Origin: Lentimicrobiaceae bacterium
Lineage (GTDB): Bacteria > Bacteroidota > Bacteroidia > Bacteroidales > SKPS01
Assembly (NCBI GenBank): GCA_007119395.1
Contig: SKPS01000331.1
Span: 1-7,707, forward strand
DNA length: 7,707 nt
Direction: 5' to 3'
A model generated the notes under the pieces. It saw only the letters and a list, made by a program, of their open reading frames with translations. It did not search any database and was not told the origin of the DNA. Of the stretch, positions 1 to 5,317 are shown in pieces. Positions within the stretch are counted from its first letter, which is position 1. The number at the start of each line of letters is the position of its first letter. The position numbers and the translations under genes were made by a program.

Positions 1-2
1 AA

Positions 3-86
3 TTTATCAACTATTACAACAACCAGAGAAAACATACATCATTGTCAAATCACACGCCAGGAGAGGTCTTCAGGAGAGCGGCATAA
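3..86 (+). CDS. IS3-like transposase, C-terminal fragment (cut by window edge)
   Basis: This is the last 27 codons of a reading frame entering from the left edge and ending in TAA at 84-86. The translation begins FINYYNNQRKHTSL and ends TPGEVFRRAA. The pattern Y-N-x-x-R-x-H-x-S-L followed about four residues later by T-P-x-E is the usual C-terminal signature of rve-type DDE transposases, especially the IS3 family, where it follows the catalytic Glu. The DDE residues themselves lie outside the window. The other two plus frames are also open for about 30 codons here, so openness alone proves nothing; the call rests on the motif. The gene converges on the minus-strand gene ending at 303. An IS right end should lie between 87 and about 200, but I could not identify the terminal inverted repeat without the left end. 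Whether the element is intact cannot be told. Confidence 0.6.
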   Translation, partial: FINYYNNQRKHTSLSNHTPGEVFRRAA

Positions 87-114
87 GTTATTAACAAACA
101 AATGAAGTTATGAG

Positions 115-137
115 TCTCCCCCCCAGACCCCCCCTCT
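115..137. repeat. Perfect C-rich mirror repeat (C7-AGA-C7)
   Basis: A 23-base stretch reads the same forwards and backwards on one strand: TCT, seven Cs, AGA, seven Cs, TCT. It is almost wholly pyrimidine on the plus strand and G-rich on the minus strand. Such polypurine/polypyrimidine mirror repeats can form triplex (H-DNA), and the two G7 runs could join a G-quadruplex. It lies 29 bases after the transposase stop and 165 bases past the stop of the minus-strand gene, so it may belong to the IS 3' end. Function unknown. Confidence 0.7.
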
Positions 138-200
138 AATGAACATATCGAGTATTAATAAATATTATAAAGAGAACTGTCCAAAGGGGTGATACCATCT

Positions 201-243
201 CACTGCGCCTCCGCGAGAAAAATTCTCTCGCAGAGGTACAGAG
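201..243. repeat. Imperfect palindrome, CTCTGCG-type dispersed repeat or 3' hairpin
   Basis: CCTC (208-211) pairs with GAGG (233-236) and GCGAGA (213-218) with TCTCGC (226-231), separated by one C/A mismatch, around a 7-base loop. Partial pairing continues outward: GTC with its complement at 203-205/239-241 and C201 with G243. The stem ends 67 bases beyond the stop of the minus-strand surface-protein gene, so it could stabilise or end that transcript. No T-run follows on the minus strand, so it is not a classical intrinsic terminator. The wording (CCTCTGCGAGA and its complement, then ACAGAGG) resembles the CTCTGCG/ACAGAG palindromic repeats common in intergenic DNA of many environmental Bacteroidota. 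That likeness is from memory, not from a search. Confidence 0.55.
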
Positions 244-302
244 GTGCCTTGGCTTTGCTTCTCGGTTGCTTTGAATCACAGAAAACAACACCCCTTCAGC
301 TC

Positions 303-2717
303 CTACCGCAGTATCGTGACTGAGCCATGATACTCTATAAATGTAGGTATGCCCTTATCATTACGGGTTTTCAGATAGAACACATAGAAATAGACCCCAT
401 CGGGGTGGTTGGATCCATCCCAAAATTTGACAGGCAGGTAATTCTCTGAGCTGTACACCAGGTTCCCCCATCGATTGTAGATATACATTCTGCTGCCGGG
501 ATAATCCTCCACCCCTTTGACCTCAAAGCGGTCGTTGATGCCATCATTGTTGGGTGTAAACACATTGGGTATGGTGATGAGGCAGGGATCCACGGTCACC
601 CTCATCTCAGTCTGGCAGCTTCCACCCAGGTTAACTGTGATCGTGTAATGGCCCGGCACAGATTCGAAGAAGGTGTAATGGGGTGTTGTAACATGACCGG
701 GTTCCCAGAGAAAGGTGTGTGGATAACCTGGTGGGGGATCCGGCGCAGCGAGGGTCAGTTGGTGGTGTGGGCAGATGGTGGTATCCTCCGGCCAGTTGAA
801 CTCATGGATCATGACCACTGTGCTGGCTGTGGCATCGCATCCTGACCCCGGGAGGTAGGTAGCTGTTACAGTGTAGGTTCCGGATGTTTGAGGTGTTATC
901 ACAGCGGTGGTGTCGCCGGTATTCCACAGCAGGACAGCGTTGCCTGCATGGGCCTTAATGGGATAGGGCTCTGTCACGCAGGTGTCGTTGATAAGCTGTA
1001 TCTCCGGCACTGGCATTCCCACAACAGCAATTTGTGCCTGTGCTGTACAACGTGTATGGTTTCCACCGTCAACGGTAACCTGGTACAATCCTGAGCTGTT
1101 GACGGTGATTTGTTGTGTTTGCTCTCCATTACTCCACTGATAGAGCACACCGGGACCGGCATCCAGTGTAAGGTGGAAAGGCTCACACACAAGGGTGTCC
1201 TCTCCCAGCTGTGGTTCGGGTTTCGGCACGACGGTCAGGATCAACTGGTCTTTCCCGGGGCACACCAGGGTGGTGTGTCCGTCATTGGTCTCTATACCCA
1301 CTATGTATTGACCTGCCAGTAAGGTGTCGGAATCTATCGTGAAGGTTGGGCTGTGGGTCGGCGTGCCGGTGGGCTGCCCATTCAGTGTCCATAGATAGTT
1401 CACGGTATTGGTATCAGCATGTGCCGTAAAGGTGATCTGTTCCCCTTTGCATATGAGGGTATCATTACCGAGTTCAGCGAAGGCCGATCTCACCATAAAA
1501 CAGTAGGAGAAGGTTTGTGAGCCATGGTAGGGGCAGGCAGCATCCTCAATGGTGGCGGTAAAGCACCTGAGGGCACCTCCCACATCTGCCGGTGTAGGGA
1601 GCCACCTGAAAATGGCGTATGAGGAGTCTGTCCAGTCGTGATAGGTGGTGAATGTCCCCTGGGGGATTCCGTTGTTCCAGGTGATGCTGAAGATTTCGGG
1701 ACTGCCGATGTTGTTGGGATCCGGGAGATCCGGGTCGTAGCCCCAGATGGCAACCCGTACAGAATCCCCCAGACAGACCGTCATCAGCCTGATGGTGTCG
1801 TTCGGGTCATACCCTTTCACCAGGGTGGTGTCGATGCCACTTAACGTGGGGATCTGATTCATGCACACTACAATATTGATTTGCATGTCCCTGACGGTGG
1901 AACCCACCAAGTGCAACACCCCATTCACACGCCGCCACTTCTCCACCTTTACGGCCATAAATGACCTCCCCAGTGAGGCTGGTGTCATACAAATGTCACC
2001 AGTAAGGGAATCAAAGGTAACCGGGGGTATCGAATGGATGGGTTGCGTGGCAGTATAGGGAGGTATCCAGTTGACCGCTGTGCCGGAACCTGTAGTGGCC
2101 GGGTTCACCAGGCTGTACGACAGGGAGTCACCATCGGGGTCGATGGCACCATGGTTATAGCAGTAGGGCTGCATAAGGCATACCTGACTATTCGGGATGT
2201 TGGAGAAATAGGGTGTGCTGGAACATGGGAAGCTAGCATTGTTGAGGCTGGCCTCAACATAGGTCCAGGTGTTCACTGAGTTTACAACGTTGGTATTTGC
2301 ATTACGGCAGCAGTTAGACCAGGAAGCTTTCCAGGTGTTGCAAGGGGGTAATATAATGGTATCACGATAGATGTACTCCTGGATCCCATAGAGAGTTCCC
2401 CCACCACAGGTGGTAGGGAGTAAGGAGCAGCTGGTGGTCACCTCCTGACCGGTGCCGGGAACCAGTGGGATACTGACTACAAAATTTAATGCTCCGTGAG
2501 AGGAGCAGTTGAAATGGATGTTAACGTTATTGGGAGCCTGAATGCCTGAACAGTCACGATAAAGCACAAATTCAACCACATAGGTGTTCCCCCCCAAACA
2601 CCGGAGGGTCAGGTCTATCCCTGCCTGGTGGGTGGCTTGTGCCGGACGGACGACCATCATCATCAGAAGGAGCAGTAGAGCGAGACCAATAGGTGGTTTT
2701 TTCATAGCCTGGCGCAT
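303..2717 (-). CDS. Secreted Ig/PKD-like protein with type B T9SS C-terminal sorting domain
   Basis: The gene encodes 804 residues ending in TAG. A signal peptide is clear: basic start, hydrophobic core GLALLLLLMMMVV, and a likely cut after AQA at about residue 28. Residues 29-410 are cysteine-rich (for example SWSNCCRN near 132-139 and DPDGDSLSYSL near 193-203), a layout seen in many large Bacteroidota surface proteins. Four Ig/PKD-like repeats follow at about 412-497, 502-567, 571-637 and 641-710, each opening with a DT-x(1,2)-C-type motif and closing with GxYxVxV or a variant. Residues about 717-804 (IPNVFTPNNDGINDRFEV, YNRWGNLVY, W-DG, PDGVYFY) are the gliding-motility-associated C-terminal domain, which directs export by the type IX system. 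The protein is therefore probably secreted or cell-surface attached. Ligand and exact role are unknown; no catalytic motif is visible. The second ATG (2705), giving MKKPPIG, is an equally reasonable start and makes a more typical signal peptide. Confidence 0.93.
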   Translation of the reverse strand: MRQAMKKPPIGLALLLLLMMMVVRPAQATHQAGIDLTLRCLGGNTYVVEFVLYRDCSGIQAPNNVNIHFNCSSHGALNFVVSIPLVPGTGQEVTTSCSLLPTTCGGGTLYGIQEYIYRDTIILPPCNTWKASWSNCCRNANTNVVNSVNTWTYVEASLNNASFPCSSTPYFSNIPNSQVCLMQPYCYNHGAIDPDGDSLSYSLVNPATTGSGTAVNWIPPYTATQPIHSIPPVTFDSLTGDICMTPASLGRSFMAVKVEKWRRVNGVLHLVGSTVRDMQINIVVCMNQIPTLSGIDTTLVKGYDPNDTIRLMTVCLGDSVRVAIWGYDPDLPDPNNIGSPEIFSITWNNGIPQGTFTTYHDWTDSSYAIFRWLPTPADVGGALRCFTATIEDAACPYHGSQTFSYCFMVRSAFAELGNDTLICKGEQITFTAHADTNTVNYLWTLNGQPTGTPTHSPTFTIDSDTLLAGQYIVGIETNDGHTTLVCPGKDQLILTVVPKPEPQLGEDTLVCEPFHLTLDAGPGVLYQWSNGEQTQQITVNSSGLYQVTVDGGNHTRCTAQAQIAVVGMPVPEIQLINDTCVTEPYPIKAHAGNAVLLWNTGDTTAVITPQTSGTYTVTATYLPGSGCDATASTVVMIHEFNWPEDTTICPHHQLTLAAPDPPPGYPHTFLWEPGHVTTPHYTFFESVPGHYTITVNLGGSCQTEMRVTVDPCLITIPNVFTPNNDGINDRFEVKGVEDYPGSRMYIYNRWGNLVYSSENYLPVKFWDGSNHPDGVYFYVFYLKTRNDKGIPTFIEYHGSVTILR

Positions 2718-2766
2718 TTCATTGGGTGTTGATGCTTTGCGGTATTGGGGTTTTTGTCATTGTTGT

Positions 2767-2795
2767 CATATATATCGATACGGGCAAGATGTCAA
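2767..2795 (-). promoter_or_regulatory. Candidate promoter for the T9SS surface-protein gene
   Basis: Read on the minus strand, TTGACA (2795-2790) is followed 18 bases after its TTG by TATATATG (2774-2767). The second box matches the Bacteroidota -7 consensus TAnnTTTG at all but one fixed position. Transcription would start near 2761, leaving a leader of about 44 bases before the ATG at 2717 or about 56 before that at 2705. The region is AT-rich, so chance matching is possible. It is the best candidate in the interval. Confidence 0.45.
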
Positions 2796-2906
2796 GCCCC
2801 ATGCTTCTCTACCCTTAGATGGAAAAAAAGGGTGAAAGTTAAAAGAGGGAGTGTTTTTTTCTGAATCATTCATGCTGTATATATATAGAACGATGAGAAT
2901 GCTGCA

Positions 2907-3034
2907 CTACTTGTCGAATCCGGTTTGCCTGATACGCTGTATGGTTTCTTGAGACCTGAAAACTTGCCGCATAGCAGCCTGCTGCCGGTCAAGATCATGT
3001 TGAATTGGACCTCAGCCTCTGCTGGTTTTATCAT
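2907..3034 (-). pseudogene. Possible frameshifted small reading frame (remnant)
   Basis: On the minus strand an ATG at 3034 opens a frame beginning MIKPAEAEVQFN. A second frame, open from just after a TGA at 3014-3012 to a TAG at 2909-2907, reads HDLDRQQAAMRQVF and then SQETIQRIRQTGFDK. The second part has a charged, helical, protein-like composition. Joining both with one frameshift near 3000 would give a polypeptide of about 43 residues. Without the shift, an ATG at 2972 gives only 21 residues. I recognise no family, and an open stretch this short can arise by chance. It may be the tail of an ancestral gene, a small protein, or nothing. Confidence 0.2.
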
Positions 3035-3074
3035 ACAGAGGAAAACAGAAGTTAACAACCTAGAACCACAGAGG
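3035..3074. repeat. Degenerate ACAGAGG tandem repeat
   Basis: ACAGAGG (3035-3041), ACAGAAG (3045-3051) and CACAGAGG (3067-3074) occur within 40 bases, 23-62 bases past the cinA stop. The spacing and wording resemble the CACAGAG-type intergenic repeats of many environmental Bacteroidota, and match the ACAGAGG at 239-245 beside the palindrome at the other end of the surface-protein gene. It may be a worn copy of the same repeat family. The family link is inference. Confidence 0.4.
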
Positions 3075-3096
3075 TTGAAAGGTTGAGATCGTTTGG

Positions 3097-4362
3097 TTAT
3101 CCGTTGCTGATCATCTTCAGTATTAAGCGCATCGCCACAATGGCACTCTTCTCGATGTTTCTGAGGCGGTGAGATCCCATAAGGTGTTTTTCTGCCGTGG
3201 TGGTGCCGTTGAAAGCAACAGCGACCCAGACTGTGCCCACAGGCTTCTCCGGGGTGCCACCTTCCGGACCGGCGATGCCTGAGATGGCAACACCCACCTC
3301 GGCACCCATTGTTCCACATACCGCCTCTGCCATCTGCACTACAGTCTCACGGCTTACCGCGCCATGGGCCTCCAGAATGTCCGGGTCAACACCTAACATT
3401 TCTGTCTTTATTATATTATGGTATGCCACGATACTGCCCCTGAAGATGGCGGAACTGCCCGGCACTGTGGTGACCCTGTGTGCAAGATACCCACCAGTAC
3501 AGCTTTCAGCTGTAGCCAGAGAGAGTCCCCGCGACTGCATCTCTTCAAAAAAATACTGATCCCAGCTTTTCCCAAAGGTAAGAAAGGCATCTTGCGGAAA
3601 ATGAGCTGCTGCCTGCACCAGGTGATGCTGCAGGCGTGCCATGGCAGTGGCAGGATGTTGGTGCCGGCATGAGAGCCGTACCCTCACCATGCCGGCGGCA
3701 GGGTAATACCCTACGCCAAGCTCCTTTGGAAGTGCCTTTTCCCACCCCGACAAGGTGTCTGCAACAAAAGACTCCCCAATGCCTACGGTGGTAATGTCGC
3801 TTGAGACATAGGGCAGGGTGTCTAAGTCCGGTTGGCCAAACCATCGTTCCTGAAAGCGTGTAAAGATGTGTTTCATCTCCGCCGGAACACCGGGAAGAAA
3901 CACGTAGGTAGTACCCCCTTTACGAAACTCCATTCCGGGCGCTGTACCCACATGGTTTGACAGCACCACCGCTGTGTCAGGGACCCATCCCTGTGCAACG
4001 TTGCGGTCGGTGAGAGGCAGTCCACGCTCAGCAAACATCAACCTGATGCGTTCAATCTCCTCTTCAACAGGCACCAGGGTGCCGCCGAAATAACTGAGTG
4101 CCGCATCTTTGGTTCGATCGTCACTGGTAGGCCCCAGTCCGCCCGTGATTACAACGAAATCTGCACGGGAACCTGCCTGAAGCAAGGCAGATTCAATCGC
4201 CTCAAGCTGATCACCCACCGTGGTGACAGCCACCACCACACCCCCGAAACCAACCATCTGACCACACAACCAGGTGGCATTGGTGTTGTCTGATAAGCCA
4301 CTTAACAGCTCATCACCAACACAAATCACCTCAGCTTTTACCCCATATCCCTGTGCTTCCAT
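3097..4362 (-). CDS. cinA: CinA-family protein: molybdopterin-binding-like domain plus NMN deamidase (PncC) domain
   Basis: This encodes 421 residues, the usual full length for CinA. The N-terminal third is the MoaB/MogA-like (MoCF) domain: VICVGDELLSG near the start, then TGGLGPTSDD at residues 73-82, GTAPGM near 139-144 and LPGVPAEM near 156-163. The C-terminal domain from about residue 270 is the PncC type: ATAESCTGG (Ser of AESCTGG near 287), a Tyr in VAYHN near 314, and SGIAGPEGGTPEKPVGTV at 361-378. PncC enzymes deamidate nicotinamide mononucleotide to nicotinate mononucleotide in cytoplasmic NAD salvage. In some CinA proteins the N-terminal domain acts as an ADP-ribose pyrophosphatase. 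Activity here is inferred from the family. The ATG at 4362 is preferred over an upstream in-frame TTG (4377) because a GGAGG lies seven bases before it and overlaps the region just after the TTG. The gene is divergent from rpsL and has its own promoter. Confidence 0.95.
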   Translation of the reverse strand: MEAQGYGVKAEVICVGDELLSGLSDNTNATWLCGQMVGFGGVVVAVTTVGDQLEAIESALLQAGSRADFVVITGGLGPTSDDRTKDAALSYFGGTLVPVEEEIERIRLMFAERGLPLTDRNVAQGWVPDTAVVLSNHVGTAPGMEFRKGGTTYVFLPGVPAEMKHIFTRFQERWFGQPDLDTLPYVSSDITTVGIGESFVADTLSGWEKALPKELGVGYYPAAGMVRVRLSCRHQHPATAMARLQHHLVQAAAHFPQDAFLTFGKSWDQYFFEEMQSRGLSLATAESCTGGYLAHRVTTVPGSSAIFRGSIVAYHNIIKTEMLGVDPDILEAHGAVSRETVVQMAEAVCGTMGAEVGVAISGIAGPEGGTPEKPVGTVWVAVAFNGTTTAEKHLMGSHRLRNIEKSAIVAMRLILKMISNG

Positions 4363-4369
4363 AACCTTC

Positions 4370-4374
4370 CCTCC
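4370..4374 (-). promoter_or_regulatory. Shine-Dalgarno site deciding the cinA start
   Basis: GGAGG on the minus strand (4374-4370) stands seven bases before the ATG at 4362. A strong site is notable because the other genes here show no clear Shine-Dalgarno sequence, as is usual in Bacteroidota. It rules against the alternative TTG start at 4377. Confidence 0.65.
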
Positions 4375-4400
4375 CAATGAATGTGCATTATTTCAAACCG

Positions 4401-4433
4401 CAAAGATACTCTCTTCACGATGAATCGCCACAA
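4401..4433 (-). promoter_or_regulatory. cinA promoter, Bacteroidota type
   Basis: On the minus strand TTG (4433-4431) is followed after 22 bases by TATCTTTG (4408-4401), an exact match to the -7 consensus TAnnTTTG. The spacing is slightly long. Transcription would start near 4395, giving a leader of about 33 bases. Confidence 0.6.
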
Positions 4434-4463
4434 CTCCCAGCTGGTATGGTAGAATATGTGGAT

Positions 4464-4494
4464 GTGCTTCAAAAGAGGTCACCCAGTGAAGCAC
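4464..4494. promoter_or_regulatory. Inverted repeat upstream of the cinA promoter
   Basis: GTGCTTCA (4464-4471) and TGAAGCAC (4487-4494) are perfect 8-base complements around a 15-base spacer, which itself contains GGT-c-ACC. The repeat lies about 30 bases upstream of the cinA -33 box and about 80 bases upstream of the outer rightward promoter. It could be an operator for a dimeric regulator or a cruciform. No transcript crossing it is evident. A GCTGGTA direct repeat (4440-4446 and 4495-4501) brackets it. Confidence 0.4.
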
Positions 4495-4509
4495 GCTGGT
4501 AGTCTGCCT

Positions 4510-4523
4510 TCCGAATTTTCGGA
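4510..4523. promoter_or_regulatory. Short dyad in the divergent region, possible operator
   Basis: TCCGAA and TTCGGA are perfect 6-base complements separated by TT. The site lies 50 bases upstream of the -33 box of the outer rightward promoter. Its size and symmetry would suit a helix-turn-helix dimer, but no regulator is known here. Confidence 0.25.
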
Positions 4524-4572
4524 TCGTATCAGATCATGTGAGAAGTCGGGGTGCATTTTTTTTTGCAAAATG

Positions 4573-4604
4573 TTTGCGTAGATGGAAAAGAGTGTGTATT
4601 TTTG
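4573..4604 (+). promoter_or_regulatory. Outer rightward promoter P1, Bacteroidota type
   Basis: TTTG (4573-4576), 20 bases, then TATTTTTG (4597-4604): both boxes and the spacing fit the Bacteroidota housekeeping promoter exactly. A T9 run and an AAAA run lie just upstream and could act as an UP-like element. Transcription would start near 4610, about 290 bases before rpsL, so this promoter serves either a separate RNA or a very long leader. Confidence 0.7.
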
Positions 4605-4609
4605 CACCC

Positions 4610-4791
4610 GCTTTTCACCACTCTGTAATAAGAGATTGTGAATTAGCGAAATAGGGAAAGAAGAAAAGAGAAACCTGATAAAGTCAGACAGTTATAGGTT
4701 TCCGACCCTGCGCCTCTCCGGCAAAAGGGCCCGTCTGTTACTGAAAGATGAGTCTCCTTCTCTTTCTTTGATCCCCGGTTACAGTTTTTTT
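4610..4791 (+). ncRNA. Putative structured RNA, 6S-like, or long rpsL leader
   Basis: Starting about six bases after P1, some 180 bases form on paper a 5' stem-loop and one long bubbled hairpin. In the 5' part, TTCAC 4614-4618 pairs with 4638-4642 and CTCT 4621-4624 with 4631-4634. The main lower helix pairs 4654-4672 with 4758-4775 (16 pairs, one small internal loop, one bulge). An asymmetric bubble follows (4673-4681 against 4743-4757). The upper stem pairs 4682-4689 with 4733-4742. The apical stem pairs 4706-4709 with 4726-4729 and 4712-4714 with 4720-4722. TTACAG (4779-4784), complementary to CTGTAA at 4623-4628, directly precedes seven Ts. Length, central bubble and closing helix recall 6S RNA, which binds RNA polymerase holoenzyme by imitating an open promoter. 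A ribosomal-protein leader is the main alternative. No convincing coding frame lies inside. Pairing was done by eye, and purine/pyrimidine tracts pair easily, so confidence is limited. Confidence 0.4.
4779..4791 (+). terminator. Possible 3' end of the structured RNA
   Basis: TTACAG followed at once by T7 (4785-4791). TTACAG can pair with CTGTAA at 4623-4628, closing the whole upstream structure right at the T-run. No strong local hairpin abuts the T-run, so this would be a long-range, 6S-like end rather than a standard intrinsic terminator. Read-through into rpsL is possible. Confidence 0.3.
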
Positions 4792-4822
4792 GATCATATT
4801 GAACAAAAAGTAGTTCAGGGTA

Positions 4823-4852
4823 TTGCGTATTCGCAAAATAGCCGTACTTTTG
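4823..4852 (+). promoter_or_regulatory. Inner rightward promoter P2 of the str operon
   Basis: TTG (4823-4825), 19 bases, then TACTTTTG (4845-4852), an exact -7 match. Its core GTACTTTTGCACTC differs from that of P1 (GTATTTTTGCACCC) at two pyrimidine positions only. Transcription would start near 4857 and run into a T7 tract (4859-4865), giving a leader of about 43 bases before the rpsL ATG. This is the simplest promoter for rpsL-rpsG-fusA. Confidence 0.7.
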
Positions 4853-4900
4853 CACTCCTTTTTTTCAGGGTCATAAACAGAGTGAAACAATTTTAGAAGT

Positions 4901-5275
4901 ATGCCGACAATACAGCAATTAGTAAGAAAAGGACGTCAGAAGCTGACAGAAAAGAGCAAGTCGCCAGCACTGGATTCGTGCCCGCAGCGACGCGGTGTAT
5001 GTGTGCGTGTTTACACCACCACCCCAAAGAAACCCAACTCTGCCATGCGCAAAGTGGCCAGGGTAAGGCTCACCAACCAAAAAGAGGTGAATGCTTACAT
5101 CCCGGGCGAAGGGCACAACCTGCAGGAGCACTCCATCGTGCTGATCAGGGGAGGTAGGGTGAAAGATCTGCCCGGTGTAAGATACCACATCGTGAGGGGT
5201 GCACTCGATACCAGCGGCGTAGATGGAAGAAAACAGCGCCGCTCAAAGTACGGAACCAAACGTCCTAAGAAATAG
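4901..5275 (+). CDS. rpsL: 30S ribosomal protein S12
   Basis: The product has 124 residues, identical in length to E. coli S12, and sits in the decoding centre of the small subunit. The most conserved blocks are present: RGVCVRVYTTTPKKPNSA (31-48), GEGHNLQEHS (69-78) and LIRGGRVKDLPGVRYH (81-96). Lys43, Lys88 and Pro91, whose changes give streptomycin resistance, are wild type. Asp89, the usual site of methylthiolation by RimO, is kept. It is the first gene of the str operon and is followed 42 bases later by rpsG. There is no clear Shine-Dalgarno sequence before the ATG, as usual in this phylum. P2 lies just upstream and P1 further out. Confidence 0.99.
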   Translation: MPTIQQLVRKGRQKLTEKSKSPALDSCPQRRGVCVRVYTTTPKKPNSAMRKVARVRLTNQKEVNAYIPGEGHNLQEHSIVLIRGGRVKDLPGVRYHIVRGALDTSGVDGRKQRRSKYGTKRPKK

Positions 5276-5277
5276 AA

Positions 5278-5317
5278 ATACCATTCGTTTTTTATACGAT
5301 ATAATATATATTGGTAT
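5278..5317 (+). promoter_or_regulatory. Intercistronic hairpin between rpsL and rpsG
   Basis: ATACCA (5278-5283) pairs with TGGTAT (5312-5317), the latter touching the rpsG ATG. Inside, TCGT (5285-5288) can pair with ACGA (5296-5299). The stem covers nearly the whole 42-base gap and would place the start codon at its base. In E. coli, S7 represses its own operon by binding the rpsL-rpsG gap. A like role here is inference, since the stem is short and AT-rich. Confidence 0.35.

Larger units (their letters stand above)
2718..3096. other. Intergenic region between cinA and the surface-protein gene
   Basis: This 379-base gap separates two minus-strand genes, so they are probably not one tight operon. 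It contains the promoter candidate near 2767-2795, an A7 run (2823-2829) and a T7 run (2854-2860), an alternating TA stretch near 2878-2887, an ACAGAGG-type tandem repeat at 3035-3074, and a short possibly frameshifted minus-strand reading frame (about 3034-2907). No convincing intrinsic terminator for cinA was seen. A 149-codon open frame running from inside cinA into this gap follows no recognisable family and overlaps cinA, so it is not called. Confidence 0.6.

Noticed and set aside
2..94. Second open frame at the left edge ending ARRGLQESGISY
   Set aside because: It looks protein-like but has no recognisable motif, whereas the frame ending at 86 carries the transposase signature. Both cannot easily be real.
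2719..2760. 13-residue upstream frame (MTKTPIPQSINTQ) before the surface-protein ATG
   Set aside because: It would begin almost at the predicted transcription start with no ribosome-binding site. Chance occurrence is likely.
2823..2860. A7 and T7 runs as a bidirectional terminator
   Set aside because: The sequence between the runs does not form a GC-rich stem, so only weak A-T pairing is possible.
2870..3319. 149-codon minus-strand open frame overlapping the end of cinA
   Set aside because: It overlaps the conserved CinA C-terminal domain in another frame, has low-complexity Cys/His/Arg-rich composition typical of a shadow frame, and matches no family I know.
4441..4510. Possible tRNA-like fold around the GTGCTTCA inverted repeat
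   Set aside because: No acceptor stem, anticodon arm or T-arm consensus (GGTTCRA) can be assembled. Only one hairpin is supported.
4748..4771. Seven-codon frame MSLLLFL inside the structured RNA, as a leader peptide
   Set aside because: It is too short, has no ribosome-binding site, lies within the predicted paired strand, and shows no regulatory codon run tied to a nearby biosynthetic gene.
4643..4855. 70-codon minus-strand open frame in the control region
   Set aside because: It runs antisense through two sequence elements better explained as the structured RNA and the P2 promoter, and its product looks random.
5294..5317. TA-rich promoter-like sequence just before rpsG
   Set aside because: TATATTGG only partly matches the -7 box, sits too close to the ATG, and the AT-rich gap is better explained as an operon-internal spacer.
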